Part shown: positions 41,304 to 49,319 of the stretch, piece after piece
Numbering within the stretch: the first letter of the stretch is position 1
How the letters are laid out: each line of letters starts with the position of its first letter
Source of the DNA: Chloroflexota bacterium
GTDB taxonomy: Bacteria > Chloroflexota > Dehalococcoidia > Bin125
Assembly: GCA_028874365.1 (NCBI GenBank)
Contig: JAPPJZ010000018.1
Span: 1-64,000, forward strand
Reading direction: 5' to 3'
DNA: 64,000 bases
The notes under the pieces: generated by a model
The model's input: the letters and a program-made list of their open reading frames with translations, nothing else
Database searches by the model: none
Told to the model about the DNA's origin: nothing
Program-made: the position numbers and the translations under genes

Positions 41304-41663
41304 CTACGACAACGGGCTCAGCTTGACGACTAGCAGCTCCACCGCAGTCATGTACCGCGTCACCGTCTCCTCGTCGAGCCACTCTTCGTAGTAGTTGGTA
41401 TGCAGTTCACCGGCCAGCCCAAACTGTTCGCGCATCATCTCGTCACCGGTTTCGTCCTCGAGGCGCCCGAGCGCCTGCCAGAGATGCCGGTGACTCTCGT
41501 GGCGCCAGCCGCGCGACTCCGCCGCAGCCTTGACCAACACCGCCACCGCGCCCCAGGCCTTTTCGGAGGCTTGTTTCAGATCGCCGTCGGCCAGCAACGA
41601 TCGGGCGTGGTCCAGGTACTCCGCACTCATATCGCGGTAGTGGATGACCTGCTCTGTTGTCAT
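41304..41663 (-). CDS. PaREP1/HEPN-like helical protein (119 aa)
   Basis: The pattern YRDMSAEYLDHARSLLADGDLKQASEKAWGAVA followed by LVKAAAESRGW...HRHLWQALGRL matches PaREP1-type HEPN-related proteins. HEPN proteins are often RNases or partners of minimal nucleotidyltransferase toxins, but the RxxxxH catalytic motif is not obvious (RGWRHESH could be a degenerate one). No MNT partner gene is adjacent. Function uncertain. Confidence 0.65.
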   Translation of the reverse strand: MTTEQVIHYRDMSAEYLDHARSLLADGDLKQASEKAWGAVAVLVKAAAESRGWRHESHRHLWQALGRLEDETGDEMMREQFGLAGELHTNYYEEWLDEETVTRYMTAVELLVVKLSPLS

Positions 41664-41688
41664 GCTGCTAGGTTACCGGACCGCAGTG

Positions 41689-41720
41689 TCCCTAACCCTC
41701 TTCCTCGGGGAGAGGGGAAC
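41689..41720 (+). repeat. Second intergenic repeat type, copy B
   Basis: CCCTAACCCTCTTCCTCGGG followed by GAGAGGGGAAC; a short version of the element at 32174. Confidence 0.65.
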
Positions 41721-41739
41721 GGAGCGGGGTGGCTGTGGT

Positions 41740-42012
41740 TTAGCGGCGGGGGGTGTAGACGTGGCAGGCGGGGGTTTGGGATTCGGGGCTGAGGACACCG
41801 CTGGCGGGGTGGGTGCAGGTTCCTCGGCCGGCGAGGGATTCGGCCCTGGGCGGGAGCCATTCGAGGCAGCTTCCGCACTGTTTGGGCGGGGCGGGTTTGG
41901 GCTGTTCGTCGAGGACGACGAGTTCTCGACGTTCGCGACGGGATTCCCTGCTGGAGTGGAACCTTCGCGGGCGTTGGCCGGGACGGCGGCCCTTGCGGTT
42001 GCGGCGCGGCAC
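41740..42012 (-). CDS. Small four-cysteine protein (90 aa)
   Basis: The N-terminal ~30 residues are strongly basic. Cysteines at 46, 49, 66 and 83 form the pattern C-x2-C-x16-C-x16-C within CGSCLEW...GTCTHPASG...PACHVYTPR. This spacing suits a bound zinc or an iron-sulfur cluster and resembles small HiPIP-like subunits of glycyl-radical enzymes, but no such enzyme gene is present. The C-terminus is complete. It lies 22 bases downstream of the zinc-ribbon gene on the same strand, so probably in one operon. Confidence 0.6.
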   Translation of the reverse strand: MPRRNRKGRRPGQRPRRFHSSRESRRERRELVVLDEQPKPAPPKQCGSCLEWLPPRAESLAGRGTCTHPASGVLSPESQTPACHVYTPRR

Positions 42013-42034
42013 GTCGGCGGTCCTCGTGGCTGTT

Positions 42035-42562
42035 CTAGCGCCGGGCCAGGGCGTAGCGGTCGGCGTTGAGGAGCATTTGCAGGGCGGAGAGCCAGCGGTC
42101 GCGGACGACGGTGTAGTCGCGTCCGGTGCGGCGATTGGGGTTGCGCGGGACGCGGTGTCCGTAGGGTCGGCGCAGGGCGTAGTGGGCGCCGATCCACTCG
42201 GTGCGCAGGGTGCGGTCGGCCTGGGGCGCCCAGCGGACGCGAAGCCGGGTGCGTCGGGCGCGCTTGCGGTTGGGCGGCGTCCACTTGATGACGAGGTCGC
42301 GTCCGCGCGAGGGCTTGACGTGTTCGACCGATGCGGCGGGAATGTGGACCAGGGGCCGGCCGTCCTCGCGGAGGAAGGTGACGCCGTCGACGTCGAGAAT
42401 CAGGTCGCCCTGGTGGTCGGTGAAGGGGATCGGGCTGACGAGCGTGGCGGCGTCGCGGCTGGGGAGGGCGATCGGTCGGAGTTCGGCGACGTCGGCGCCG
42501 CAGCGGTGGCAGGCGTAGCGGCCGTCGAAGGTCTCCTGGTGGCAGGCGGGACAGATTTTCAT
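42035..42562 (-). CDS. Zinc-ribbon plus PH-like domain protein
   Basis: 175 residues. MKICPACHQ...YACHRCGADV is an N-terminal zinc ribbon. The region LILDVDGVTFLREDGRPLVHIPAASVEHVKP looks like the beta strands of a PH/GRAM-like domain, after which the protein is very basic (RKRARRTRLRVRW) and ends in a helix. It could bind lipid or nucleic acid at the membrane surface. Function unknown. Confidence 0.6.
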   Translation of the reverse strand: MKICPACHQETFDGRYACHRCGADVAELRPIALPSRDAATLVSPIPFTDHQGDLILDVDGVTFLREDGRPLVHIPAASVEHVKPSRGRDLVIKWTPPNRKRARRTRLRVRWAPQADRTLRTEWIGAHYALRRPYGHRVPRNPNRRTGRDYTVVRDRWLSALQMLLNADRYALARR

Positions 42563-42646
42563 GGGTGTCGGTGGGCATTATCGCAGAGGACTGGGGAGGG
42601 CGGATGGATTGGGCCGGGTAGACCGCCGAGCGTTCGGCGTGGAGGG

Positions 42647-42705
42647 GTGCCCCCCTCTGTCGCTCCGCGACATCTCCCCCCGCTGGCGCGGGGGGAGAAA
42701 GGGGG
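42647..42705 (+). repeat. Intergenic palindromic repeat, copy 7 (variant)
   Basis: Instead of TGCCTTCGGCAT this copy has TGTCGCTCCGCGACA, a compensated hairpin of the same position and shape, followed by CTCCCCCCGC-TGGC-GCGGGGGGAG. Base changes on both arms keep the stem, so the first hairpin appears to be selected for structure. Confidence 0.75.
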
Positions 42706-42771
42706 AAGGCGACCTCAGCAGGCGGCGCTGGGAGAGAGAAGAGCGGTGATTTGCGGCAGCTGGCCCTTGCT

Positions 42772-42810
42772 GCCCTCACCCTAACCCTCTCCCAGAGGGA
42801 GAGGGGATGA
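42772..42810 (+). repeat. Second intergenic repeat type, copy C
   Basis: CCCTCACCCTAACCCTCTCC then CAGAGGGAGAGGGGATGAG. It lies 62 bases after the end of copy 7 of the longer repeat and close to the 3' end of the nitronate monooxygenase gene. Confidence 0.7.
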
Positions 42811-42835
42811 GAAGGAGGGACCCGCCAACGGCGGG

Positions 42836-43972
42836 TTAGACGCCGACGGGGGAGCCGAAGCGTTCGATGAGTTCTTCGGCCTGGCTGACCATCTGCTCGA
42901 CCACTTCTGTGGCGGGTCGGATGGCTTTGATCAGACCGGCTCCGTTGCCTGCGGGTCCGCCGACGAGTTCTTCGATGTGGGCTTCGCGTGCGCCTCGGAG
43001 GGCTTCTCCGACGAGCAGTCCCTGCAGCGGCATGGGCAGGGTGGGCGGCGCTTCGGGGCGCTCCCATGCTTCGGTCCAGGCGTTGTACATGTGGCGCATG
43101 GTCTTGCCGGAGTACATGCGGCCGATGCGGGTGTCCTCGTCGACCGCGGCGACGAGCTTGTCCCACTGGACCTTGCGGGTCCATTCGTCGGTTTCGCCGC
43201 GCTCCTCGGAGTCCTGGTAGGCCTCCCAAGTGCCGAGGAAGGCGGTGCCGCACCAGATCGCTTCGGCGCCGAGCGCGAGGGCGGCGAGCAGTCCGCGGCC
43301 GTCCATGATGCCGCCGGCGGCGATGGTCTTGGTCGGGGCGATGGCGTCGGCGACCTGGGGGACGAGGGCGAGGGTGCCGATGCGTCCGGTGTGGCCGCCG
43401 GCCTCGGTGCCCTGGGCGACGACGGCGTCGACCTTGGCGGCGGCGACGCGTCGGGCGTTGCGGGTGTTGCCGACGAGGCCGATGACCTTCATGCCCTGGG
43501 CGTGGGCGTCGTCGACCATCCAGCCGGGGCTGCCCAGGCCGGAAGCGAAGACGGGGACGTTCTCGTCGAGGATGACCTCGACCTGCTTGCGGAAGTAGTC
43601 CTGGGTGAGGGGCGGTCGGTCGAGCTGCTGCGAGGGCTCGGGGATCTCGAACTCCTGCTTGAGCTGGTCGACGAAGTGGTGGTGCTCGGCGGAGATCTCG
43701 AGCTCGAGGTCTTCGCGGTTGCCGGAGTCGGCGATCGAGGAGGGCAGCAGGAGGTCGACGCCGAAGGGCTTGTCGGTGAGTGAGCGGACCTTGGCGATCA
43801 TGCCGTGGAGTTCGTCGGGGGTGTAGCCGGTGGCGCCGACGACACCGAGTCCGCCGGCCTCGGAGACGGCGGCGGCGAGGGTTGGTCCGGCGGCGCCGCC
43901 CATGCCGGCGAGGATGACGGGGATCTCGATGCCGAGCATGTCGCAGAGTTCGGTCTTGAGTGGGGAAGCCAT
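42836..43972 (-). CDS. Nitronate monooxygenase / FMN-dependent 2-nitropropane dioxygenase family
   Basis: 378 residues. The (beta/alpha)8 FMN enzyme shows IPVILAGMGGAAGPTLAAAV, the phosphate-binding GTEAGGHTGRIGTLALVPQV (with the conserved histidine) and AAGGIMDGRGLLAALALGAEAI. Such enzymes oxidise alkyl nitronates or act as enoyl reductases of unknown substrate. The start has AAAGG upstream. A longer insertion (DLELEISAEHHHFVDQLKQE) between strands 3 and 4 is typical of the larger actinobacterial/chloroflexal subgroup, which is often linked to acyl-CoA metabolism. Confidence 0.85.
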   Translation of the reverse strand: MASPLKTELCDMLGIEIPVILAGMGGAAGPTLAAAVSEAGGLGVVGATGYTPDELHGMIAKVRSLTDKPFGVDLLLPSSIADSGNREDLELEISAEHHHFVDQLKQEFEIPEPSQQLDRPPLTQDYFRKQVEVILDENVPVFASGLGSPGWMVDDAHAQGMKVIGLVGNTRNARRVAAAKVDAVVAQGTEAGGHTGRIGTLALVPQVADAIAPTKTIAAGGIMDGRGLLAALALGAEAIWCGTAFLGTWEAYQDSEERGETDEWTRKVQWDKLVAAVDEDTRIGRMYSGKTMRHMYNAWTEAWERPEAPPTLPMPLQGLLVGEALRGAREAHIEELVGGPAGNGAGLIKAIRPATEVVEQMVSQAEELIERFGSPVGV

Positions 43973-44067
43973 ATGCGGCCTTTCGTAGGGTCGTGAGTGT
44001 GAAAAGGGTTTGGAAGTATGGTACCAGCGCCTCCCGAGCCCAATCGGAGCGTGCCTATAGTGACTTC

Positions 44068-44250
44068 ATGGAAGCCAGAGCGACGGCGACGGCCTGGTTC
44101 AAGATCGAGCAGGAGACGATCTATGCGGTCGCGCTGATCGCGGTGTGCGTGTTGGTGGCGTCGGTGGTGTTGGCGTGGTCGGCGGCGATGTCTCGAGGGA
44201 AACAGGGAGATGCGAGGGATCGGCTTGACGAGATGGTGAAAGATGACTAG
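44068..44250 (+). CDS. Small single-pass membrane protein (60 aa)
   Basis: The ATG at codon 37 of a longer frame is preferred because upstream codons lack character. A hydrophobic helix (ETIYAVALIAVCVLVASVVLAW) is flanked by a polar N-terminus and a basic/acidic cytoplasmic tail (SRGKQGDARDRLDEMVKDD). It precedes the toxin-antitoxin pair by 46 bases on the same strand. Function unknown. Confidence 0.5.
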   Translation: MEARATATAWFKIEQETIYAVALIAVCVLVASVVLAWSAAMSRGKQGDARDRLDEMVKDD

Positions 44251-44296
44251 TCTGATGACTAGTTAGATACGGTTTGAATGGAAGCGGAGGTGTGTC

Positions 44297-44602
44297 CTGG
44301 CCGACCAACATGAGGGCAGCTATGAGGGCCGGGAGCGGGAACCGACGCGGACCTGGCAGGTACAGGAGGCGAAGGCTCGGTTCAGTGAGCTGCTGGAAAC
44401 CAGCCTGCGCGAGGGACCACAGGTGGTGACCCGGCGGGGCGTGGAGACCGCGGTGATCGTACCGATCGAGGAGTGGCGCCGACTGCGGAAGCCGAAGTAC
44501 GCGAACATCAAGGAGTGGCTGCTCGCGCCGGAGGCACGGACCGAGGAACTGGTACCCCCGCGACTCGAGTGGAAACTGCGTCCACCACCGAGCTTTGATT
44601 AG
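44297..44602 (+). CDS. Phd/YefM-family antitoxin, apparent CTG start
   Basis: 101 residues. The frame WQVQEAKARFSELLETSLREG...VVTRRGVETAVIVPIEEWRRL is a standard Phd/YefM antitoxin: the N-terminal half binds DNA as a dimer and represses the operon, and the C-terminal tail (KEWLLAPEA...EELVPPRLEW) wraps the toxin. There is no in-frame ATG, GTG or TTG at the proper place. The CTG at the start lies six bases after GGAGG and is the best candidate. The stop is six bases before the toxin start. The antitoxin should neutralise the VapC-type RNase and control expression from its own operator. Confidence 0.8.
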   Translation: MADQHEGSYEGREREPTRTWQVQEAKARFSELLETSLREGPQVVTRRGVETAVIVPIEEWRRLRKPKYANIKEWLLAPEARTEELVPPRLEWKLRPPPSFD

Positions 44603-44608
44603 CTCCGG

Positions 44609-45022
44609 ATGTATCTGCTCGACACCAACGTCGTCTCGGAACTGCGACGGGCGCGCCCGGATAGGTCGGTGCTCGCCTGGTTGGACGGGGTCCCGTCCGA
44701 GGATCTGTTCTTCAGCGCCATGACGATCGCGGAGATTCAGCGCGGTATCGAGAAATGCCGGATTGACGAACCCGACCATGCGCGGGAGTTGACCGACTGG
44801 CTAGAGCGCCGTTTGCTCGTTGGTTTCGAGATCCTGCCGTTCGACTCTCGCGCGGCGCGCGAGTGGGGGCGCATGATGCACAATCAACCGGACAGGCTGG
44901 CCCAGGACGCGGTCATTGCGGCCACGGCCAGCTCTCACTCGCTGACCGTCGCGACCCGCAACGTCAAGGACTTCAGGCGTCTGGGCGCGGCCTATCTGAA
45001 CCCGTTCGCGTTCGGCCGCTGA
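44609..45022 (+). CDS. VapC-type PIN-domain ribonuclease toxin
   Basis: 137 residues. The PIN acidic tetrad is visible: MYLLDTNVVSEL (Asp5), MTIAEIQRGIEK (Glu), LAQDAVIAATA (Asp) and TRNVKDFRRL (Asp). VapC enzymes cut tRNA or rRNA with Mg2+ and arrest growth when free of antitoxin. The gene begins six bases after the antitoxin stop. VapC combined with a Phd/YefM-type antitoxin is a known arrangement. Confidence 0.9.
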   Translation: MYLLDTNVVSELRRARPDRSVLAWLDGVPSEDLFFSAMTIAEIQRGIEKCRIDEPDHARELTDWLERRLLVGFEILPFDSRAAREWGRMMHNQPDRLAQDAVIAATASSHSLTVATRNVKDFRRLGAAYLNPFAFGR

Positions 45023-45035
45023 GAGGCCCGGCGGC

Positions 45036-46259
45036 TCAGGTTCCGGCGGGGCCGACGATCGTGATTTCCTGGCCGAGGGCGGCGAGGCCGAGGGAGTGTT
45101 GGAGTTCGTCCGTTTTCCAGGCCATGACGATGCCTCCGGTGAGGTCGCGGTAGAGGCGTTCGAGGGGGTGGCCCTTGACGTAGGCGTGGGCGCCGGTGGT
45201 CTTGATGCTGATCTGGGCGACTTCCTCGGCCATGCGGCGGAGGTGATGAGTGGTGCGGACCTGCATGCGAACGAATGACTGGCGGTCGGCGTAGGCCCGG
45301 TCGACCTCGTCGACGGCGTGGTAGAGCATGGTGCGGGCGGAGGCGAGCCAGCTATCCATCTCGCCGAGCGCCATCTGGGCCCAGGCCTGCTGTGAGCGGA
45401 GTTCGTTGGTTCCGCCGAGCGGGCTGTTGGCGGAGGCGAGGTAGCCGCGGCGTTGCTGGAGATAGTCGATCGTCTCGTCGAACATGGCCTGGGCGTTGCC
45501 GAGCCAGATGGCGCAGATGCCCAGGCCGGGCAGGGCTCGGCGCTGCCACTGAAGCTGCGGGATCATCTGCTCGCCCATGCGCAGGAGCGCGAGCGGCACG
45601 ACGAAGCAGTCGGCGCGGGGAATCCGCAGGTCCTCGATCAGCATGTCGTGGGACGCCGTGGCGCGCAGGCCCATGCCGTTCCAGTTGCCTCGATTGACGA
45701 TGGCGTCGTTGTCGAGCGAAGGCAGGGCGATGACCAGATCCGGCTCGGATGGACGCTCGATCAGGGCGCCGAGCATGGCAAAGCTTGCCGCATCGGCTCC
45801 AGAGGCGAAGCCGGCGCGGCCCGAGATGATGAGGTCGGCGCCGTCCTCGACGGCGTTGAAGCCGGTTGAGGTGTTGTCGAGTTCGCGAGCGGGAATGCTG
45901 CCGGGAGCGCAGCACCAGGCGCCCTCGGCGCAGGCCGTGAGCATCCGGTCGCGGTGCGGGAAGGGCGGCAAGGCGCTGGCGATGCTGGTGACCAGCAGGT
46001 GCATGTTGAGCGCGACGGCGGTGGAGGCGTCACCGTAGGCGATCTCCTCGATCAGGCGAATGAAGGTCTCGCCGTCGGCGTCCAAGCCACCGAAGGCCTC
46101 GGAGATCAACAGGCCCGGGATGCCGAGATTGGCGAGTTCGTTGAAGTTGTCGATTGCGAGTTGGCCGTCGCGATCGGCGTCGGCGGCGCGCTCGCGAAAT
46201 GGTCCGCGAGACAGTTCGCGGACCTGTTCAATCAGCTGGGCTGATGCTTCGGTGTCCAT
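45036..46259 (-). CDS. Acyl-CoA dehydrogenase
   Basis: 407 residues. The N-terminal helical domain (FNELANLGIPGLLISEAFGG), the middle beta domain (NWNGMGLRATASHDMLIEDL) and the C-terminal domain (LERLYRDLTGGIVMAWKTDE) follow the flavoprotein acyl-CoA dehydrogenase/dibenzothiophene desulfurisation-like layout. It would oxidise an acyl-CoA to the enoyl-CoA, or be a related monooxygenase-like oxidoreductase. The usual catalytic glutamate positions were not identified with certainty. It is convergent with the toxin gene and divergent from the phosphotriesterase-like gene. Confidence 0.85.
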   Translation of the reverse strand: MDTEASAQLIEQVRELSRGPFRERAADADRDGQLAIDNFNELANLGIPGLLISEAFGGLDADGETFIRLIEEIAYGDASTAVALNMHLLVTSIASALPPFPHRDRMLTACAEGAWCCAPGSIPARELDNTSTGFNAVEDGADLIISGRAGFASGADAASFAMLGALIERPSEPDLVIALPSLDNDAIVNRGNWNGMGLRATASHDMLIEDLRIPRADCFVVPLALLRMGEQMIPQLQWQRRALPGLGICAIWLGNAQAMFDETIDYLQQRRGYLASANSPLGGTNELRSQQAWAQMALGEMDSWLASARTMLYHAVDEVDRAYADRQSFVRMQVRTTHHLRRMAEEVAQISIKTTGAHAYVKGHPLERLYRDLTGGIVMAWKTDELQHSLGLAALGQEITIVGPAGT

Positions 46260-46390
46260 GGGAGCTCCCGTGATCGAAATGGATGAGAACGCAGTCAGCG
46301 TATCGGCCTGCGTGCTGGCTTTCGGCGAGCGTTAGCATTTCGGCAGGAATGGGAGTCCTCTAGGAAGGGTCTCGAGAAAGGACCGGGCTG

Positions 46391-47344
46391 ATGCCGTCGA
46401 TCAACACGTTGCATGGAGAAGTCGATACGTCGGAACTGGGTCGGACGCTGATCCACGAGCACATTGGGATCCGCTCTCCGGGGATCTCCGAGAACTGGCC
46501 GGAGTTGTGGGACGAGGCGGGCTGCGTGGCGTCGGCCGATGAGAAGCTGAATGCGCTTCAGCAGCGCGGGGTGAGCACGGTGGTTGATCTGTCGACGGCG
46601 GACCTGGGCCGGGACATGGGATTTCTGCAGAAGGTTTCGCAGGTCACTTCGATCAACGTCGTGCTCTGTACGGGCATCTACTGGCTGCGTTCGATGTACT
46701 GGCGCGGACGGCCGGCCGAGATGATGACTGAGGTGTTCGTCCGGGACATCACTGAGGGAATCGCCGGCACGGGCGTCAGGGCCAACATCATCAAGCTGGC
46801 TTCGGACGAACAGGGCGGCGGCGTGGACAGCTACAACGAGAAGTGTCTGCGCGCCGGGGCGCGTGCGCATCGTGCGACCGGTGTGCCGATTGCGACGCAT
46901 AACGGTCCGCCGGAGCTGGGGGCGAAGCAGCAGGACATCTTCGAGGACGAGGGCTGCGACCTCTCGCGGATCGTGATCGGTCACGTCGGCGACACGGCCG
47001 ACACCGACTACTTGAAGTCGCTGATGGACCGCGGATCGTACGTCGGGCTGGACCGCTTCGGACTTGACCAGATTCTGCCGTTCGACGATCGCGTGAACAC
47101 GGTGGTCAAACTGGCTGCCGACGGTTACAGCGAGGGGATGCTGCTGGCCCACGACGCGTCGTGCTGCCTGGACTGGATTCCGGACATCGACGCGATGCGT
47201 CAGGCTCAGCCGAACTGGCACTTCAACCACATCTCGGACGATGTCGTGCCGGCGTTGCTTGAGCGCGGGGTGACGCAGGCGCAGGTCGACCAGATGTTGA
47301 TCGGCAACCCGCGGGAGCTGTTCGAGAAACAGGGCGCGTACTAG
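46391..47344 (+). CDS. Phosphotriesterase-family metal-dependent hydrolase
   Basis: 317 residues; the ATG lies eight bases after AAAGGA. The family's HxH metal motif is LIHEHIGIRSPG, the bridging carboxylated lysine is probably in ANIIKLASD, later ligands are in IATHNGPPE, IVIGHVGDTAD and LLAHDASCC. Members hydrolyse lactones and organophosphates. Despite the name most are lactonases. The start of the next gene follows its stop at once. Confidence 0.85.
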   Translation: MPSINTLHGEVDTSELGRTLIHEHIGIRSPGISENWPELWDEAGCVASADEKLNALQQRGVSTVVDLSTADLGRDMGFLQKVSQVTSINVVLCTGIYWLRSMYWRGRPAEMMTEVFVRDITEGIAGTGVRANIIKLASDEQGGGVDSYNEKCLRAGARAHRATGVPIATHNGPPELGAKQQDIFEDEGCDLSRIVIGHVGDTADTDYLKSLMDRGSYVGLDRFGLDQILPFDDRVNTVVKLAADGYSEGMLLAHDASCCLDWIPDIDAMRQAQPNWHFNHISDDVVPALLERGVTQAQVDQMLIGNPRELFEKQGAY

Positions 47345-49024
47345 GTGGCGTCGGCTGAACTGGAAGCCGCCGACATCCTGTCGGCTGGGTTGGAGGCGGC
47401 CGACGTTCTTTCGGCTGGACGCGCGGGGTTTGCCGGAGCCGCTATTGAGCAACCGCAGGGCGATGTTGGCGCCCGAGCGCGCCTGTGGCGAGCGGGCGTG
47501 GTCGTCGCGGAAGCAGAAGCGAGTGCGGGCGACGGCCTGACCGCGGCGCAGGTAGCGGGGAACGCGCTGCGGTTGGCGCTCGGCGAGGACTCAGACCAAC
47601 CGGGGGACGTGCTGGGGATCGAGGTTGAAGCAGAGCGGCAAGCACGTGAACCGGAAGGTTTGATCGGCCTGATCCAGACGCCGCTGCCGGGACGACATGG
47701 ACTCATCCTGCGCGATGGCGAATCGGTGGCTCGGGGCTGGCCGATCGATGCGCTGCGGACGGATGGCCGGACGGCGGCATGGGTGAAGCAGCTGAACCGG
47801 GAGGTGCGGCGGCCGGGGGCGCGGTTGGCGTCGAGCACGTCGGTTGAGGTGTTCACGACGGTCGAAGCGCTGGGAACGGTTGCGCCGTCGGACGGTGAAC
47901 GGATTTCGCCACGGGCCGGAGGGTTTCGGCTGGTGGATCAGGGGGAGGTCCTGCCCGACCGAGTGGCGGGGTCGGGATTGCAGGCAGCGGCGTGGCTGTT
48001 GCGGCATCAGCGTCCCGACGGCTCATTCGCTTATGAATACGCGGCACCGAGCGGCGACAAAGAGGGCGGGTGGACGCCGTACGACCAGCTCGTGCGCCAG
48101 TGCGGTTGCGCCTGGGCCGTCGCGATGGTGGCGCGCATTTCACGGGATCGCAAGATCGGCGAGGCGGCAGCGCGGGCGATCAGCGGGATACTTGAGCGTC
48201 ACTTGCGACGGGACGGCCCGGGTCGGCTGTTTTATCTCGAGGACATGTACGGAGAAGCGAAGCTGGGGGCTCCGCCGCTGCTGCTGCTTGCGATCTGCGA
48301 GCTGGGTTCGGCGCTGAGGATTCCGCGCGAGACCGTGGACCAACTGACTGCGTCACTGTTGGCAGTGCAGTCGCGAGACGGCCGCCTGGGGACCAAGGCT
48401 CGGGGGATGGAGCTTGAGGGGTCGGAGACCTACTACGCCGGGCAGATCGTGCTCGCTCTGGCGAGGATGTTTGCGATTCGCAAGCGGCCGCGTCTGCGCA
48501 CGGCGGTGGAACGGTCGCTCAAGCACTACCAGGAGCGCTGGCAGGACGCGGACGAGCGGGACCTGTCGTTCACGACCTGGATGATCCAGGCGTGCGATCA
48601 GTGGCACGCGAATGTCGGAGACGATCTGGCTCGCAACTACGCCTATGAGATGGCGGACTGGGCACTTGAGGAACAGCACGGCGAGGATTGTGAGAATCCG
48701 CTCTGGGTCGGCGCGTTCCAAAACACGCCAGGGATTGGGACGGCGGCGTACAGCGAGGGGATTGCGAGCGCGCTCTCGATCGCCCAACGCGCGGAAGACG
48801 AGGAGCGAGCGGAGCGGTACCGATCGGCGTTGCTGCTGAGTATGCGGTTCCTGCTGTCGTTGTCGCTCGACGGTCCGGAGCATGCGCTGGTCGGGGGTAG
48901 CGAACACGTAGGGGCGGTGCGTTCGGCGCTGCATCGATCGGGGTTGCGCTGCGACAACGCGCAGCACTACGTGATGTCGATGCTGCGGGCTCGCGCCCTA
49001 TGCTGGGATGCAGACGGAGAGTGA
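47345..49024 (+). CDS. Large hypothetical protein, AMMECR1-like N-terminus and alpha/alpha-barrel-like C-terminus
   Basis: 559 residues. The GTG start adjoins the preceding stop. Residues 6-25 are two nearly identical decapeptides (LEAADILSAG, LEAADVLSAG). Residues ~60-190 resemble an AMMECR1 fold (HGLILRDGESVARGWP). From ~215 the protein has alpha-helical repeats with AAWLLRHQRPDGSFAYEY and CGCAWAVAMVARI, like the six-hairpin barrel of terpene cyclases or glycosidase-type enzymes, ending with HYVMSMLRARAL. I do not know a family with exactly this composition. It may be a carbohydrate- or isoprenoid-related enzyme. Confidence 0.6.
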   Translation: MASAELEAADILSAGLEAADVLSAGRAGFAGAAIEQPQGDVGARARLWRAGVVVAEAEASAGDGLTAAQVAGNALRLALGEDSDQPGDVLGIEVEAERQAREPEGLIGLIQTPLPGRHGLILRDGESVARGWPIDALRTDGRTAAWVKQLNREVRRPGARLASSTSVEVFTTVEALGTVAPSDGERISPRAGGFRLVDQGEVLPDRVAGSGLQAAAWLLRHQRPDGSFAYEYAAPSGDKEGGWTPYDQLVRQCGCAWAVAMVARISRDRKIGEAAARAISGILERHLRRDGPGRLFYLEDMYGEAKLGAPPLLLLAICELGSALRIPRETVDQLTASLLAVQSRDGRLGTKARGMELEGSETYYAGQIVLALARMFAIRKRPRLRTAVERSLKHYQERWQDADERDLSFTTWMIQACDQWHANVGDDLARNYAYEMADWALEEQHGEDCENPLWVGAFQNTPGIGTAAYSEGIASALSIAQRAEDEERAERYRSALLLSMRFLLSLSLDGPEHALVGGSEHVGAVRSALHRSGLRCDNAQHYVMSMLRARALCWDADGE

Positions 49025-49031
49025 CCAGCTG

Positions 49032-49319
49032 ATGGCGATCATCGACACGCTGAAGTTCCGCAACATCCTCGTCAATGGGGACGTTGCCAATGAAGATGTC
49101 GCGCAGGAATTCGCGGTGGCGCTAGATGAGGCCTTTGAGGACACCACCAGCGAACTCGCGAGCAAGGACGACCTGGCTGCAATGGAAGCCAGGCTGCTGC
49201 AGGACGCGGCCGAACGCGAAGCGCGCAATGCGCGCAATCAGCTGGTCATGGTTGGAGTGAATCTCACCGCAATCGCGATTGCAACCGCGGTCATCATCGC
49301 AGTGATCACACTCACCTAA
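49032..49319 (+). CDS. DUF1640-like coiled-coil protein with C-terminal transmembrane helix (95 aa)
   Basis: The ATG opening MAIIDTLKFRNIL lies ten bases after GGAG and is preferred over one 24 bases upstream. The sequence MAIIDTLKFRN...ATSELASKDDLAAMEARL is recognisably related to the protein at 26.9-27.3 kb. A helical linker leads to a C-terminal membrane helix (VNLTAIAIATAVIIAVI). It overlaps the convergent oxidoreductase gene by four bases. Function unknown; such proteins are often tail-anchored oligomers. Confidence 0.65.
   Translation: MAIIDTLKFRNILVNGDVANEDVAQEFAVALDEAFEDTTSELASKDDLAAMEARLLQDAAEREARNARNQLVMVGVNLTAIAIATAVIIAVITLT

Noticed and set aside
41673-43253. 526-codon minus-strand frame
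   Set aside because: Overlaps three better minus-strand genes in another frame and runs through intergenic repeats; proline/arginine-rich.
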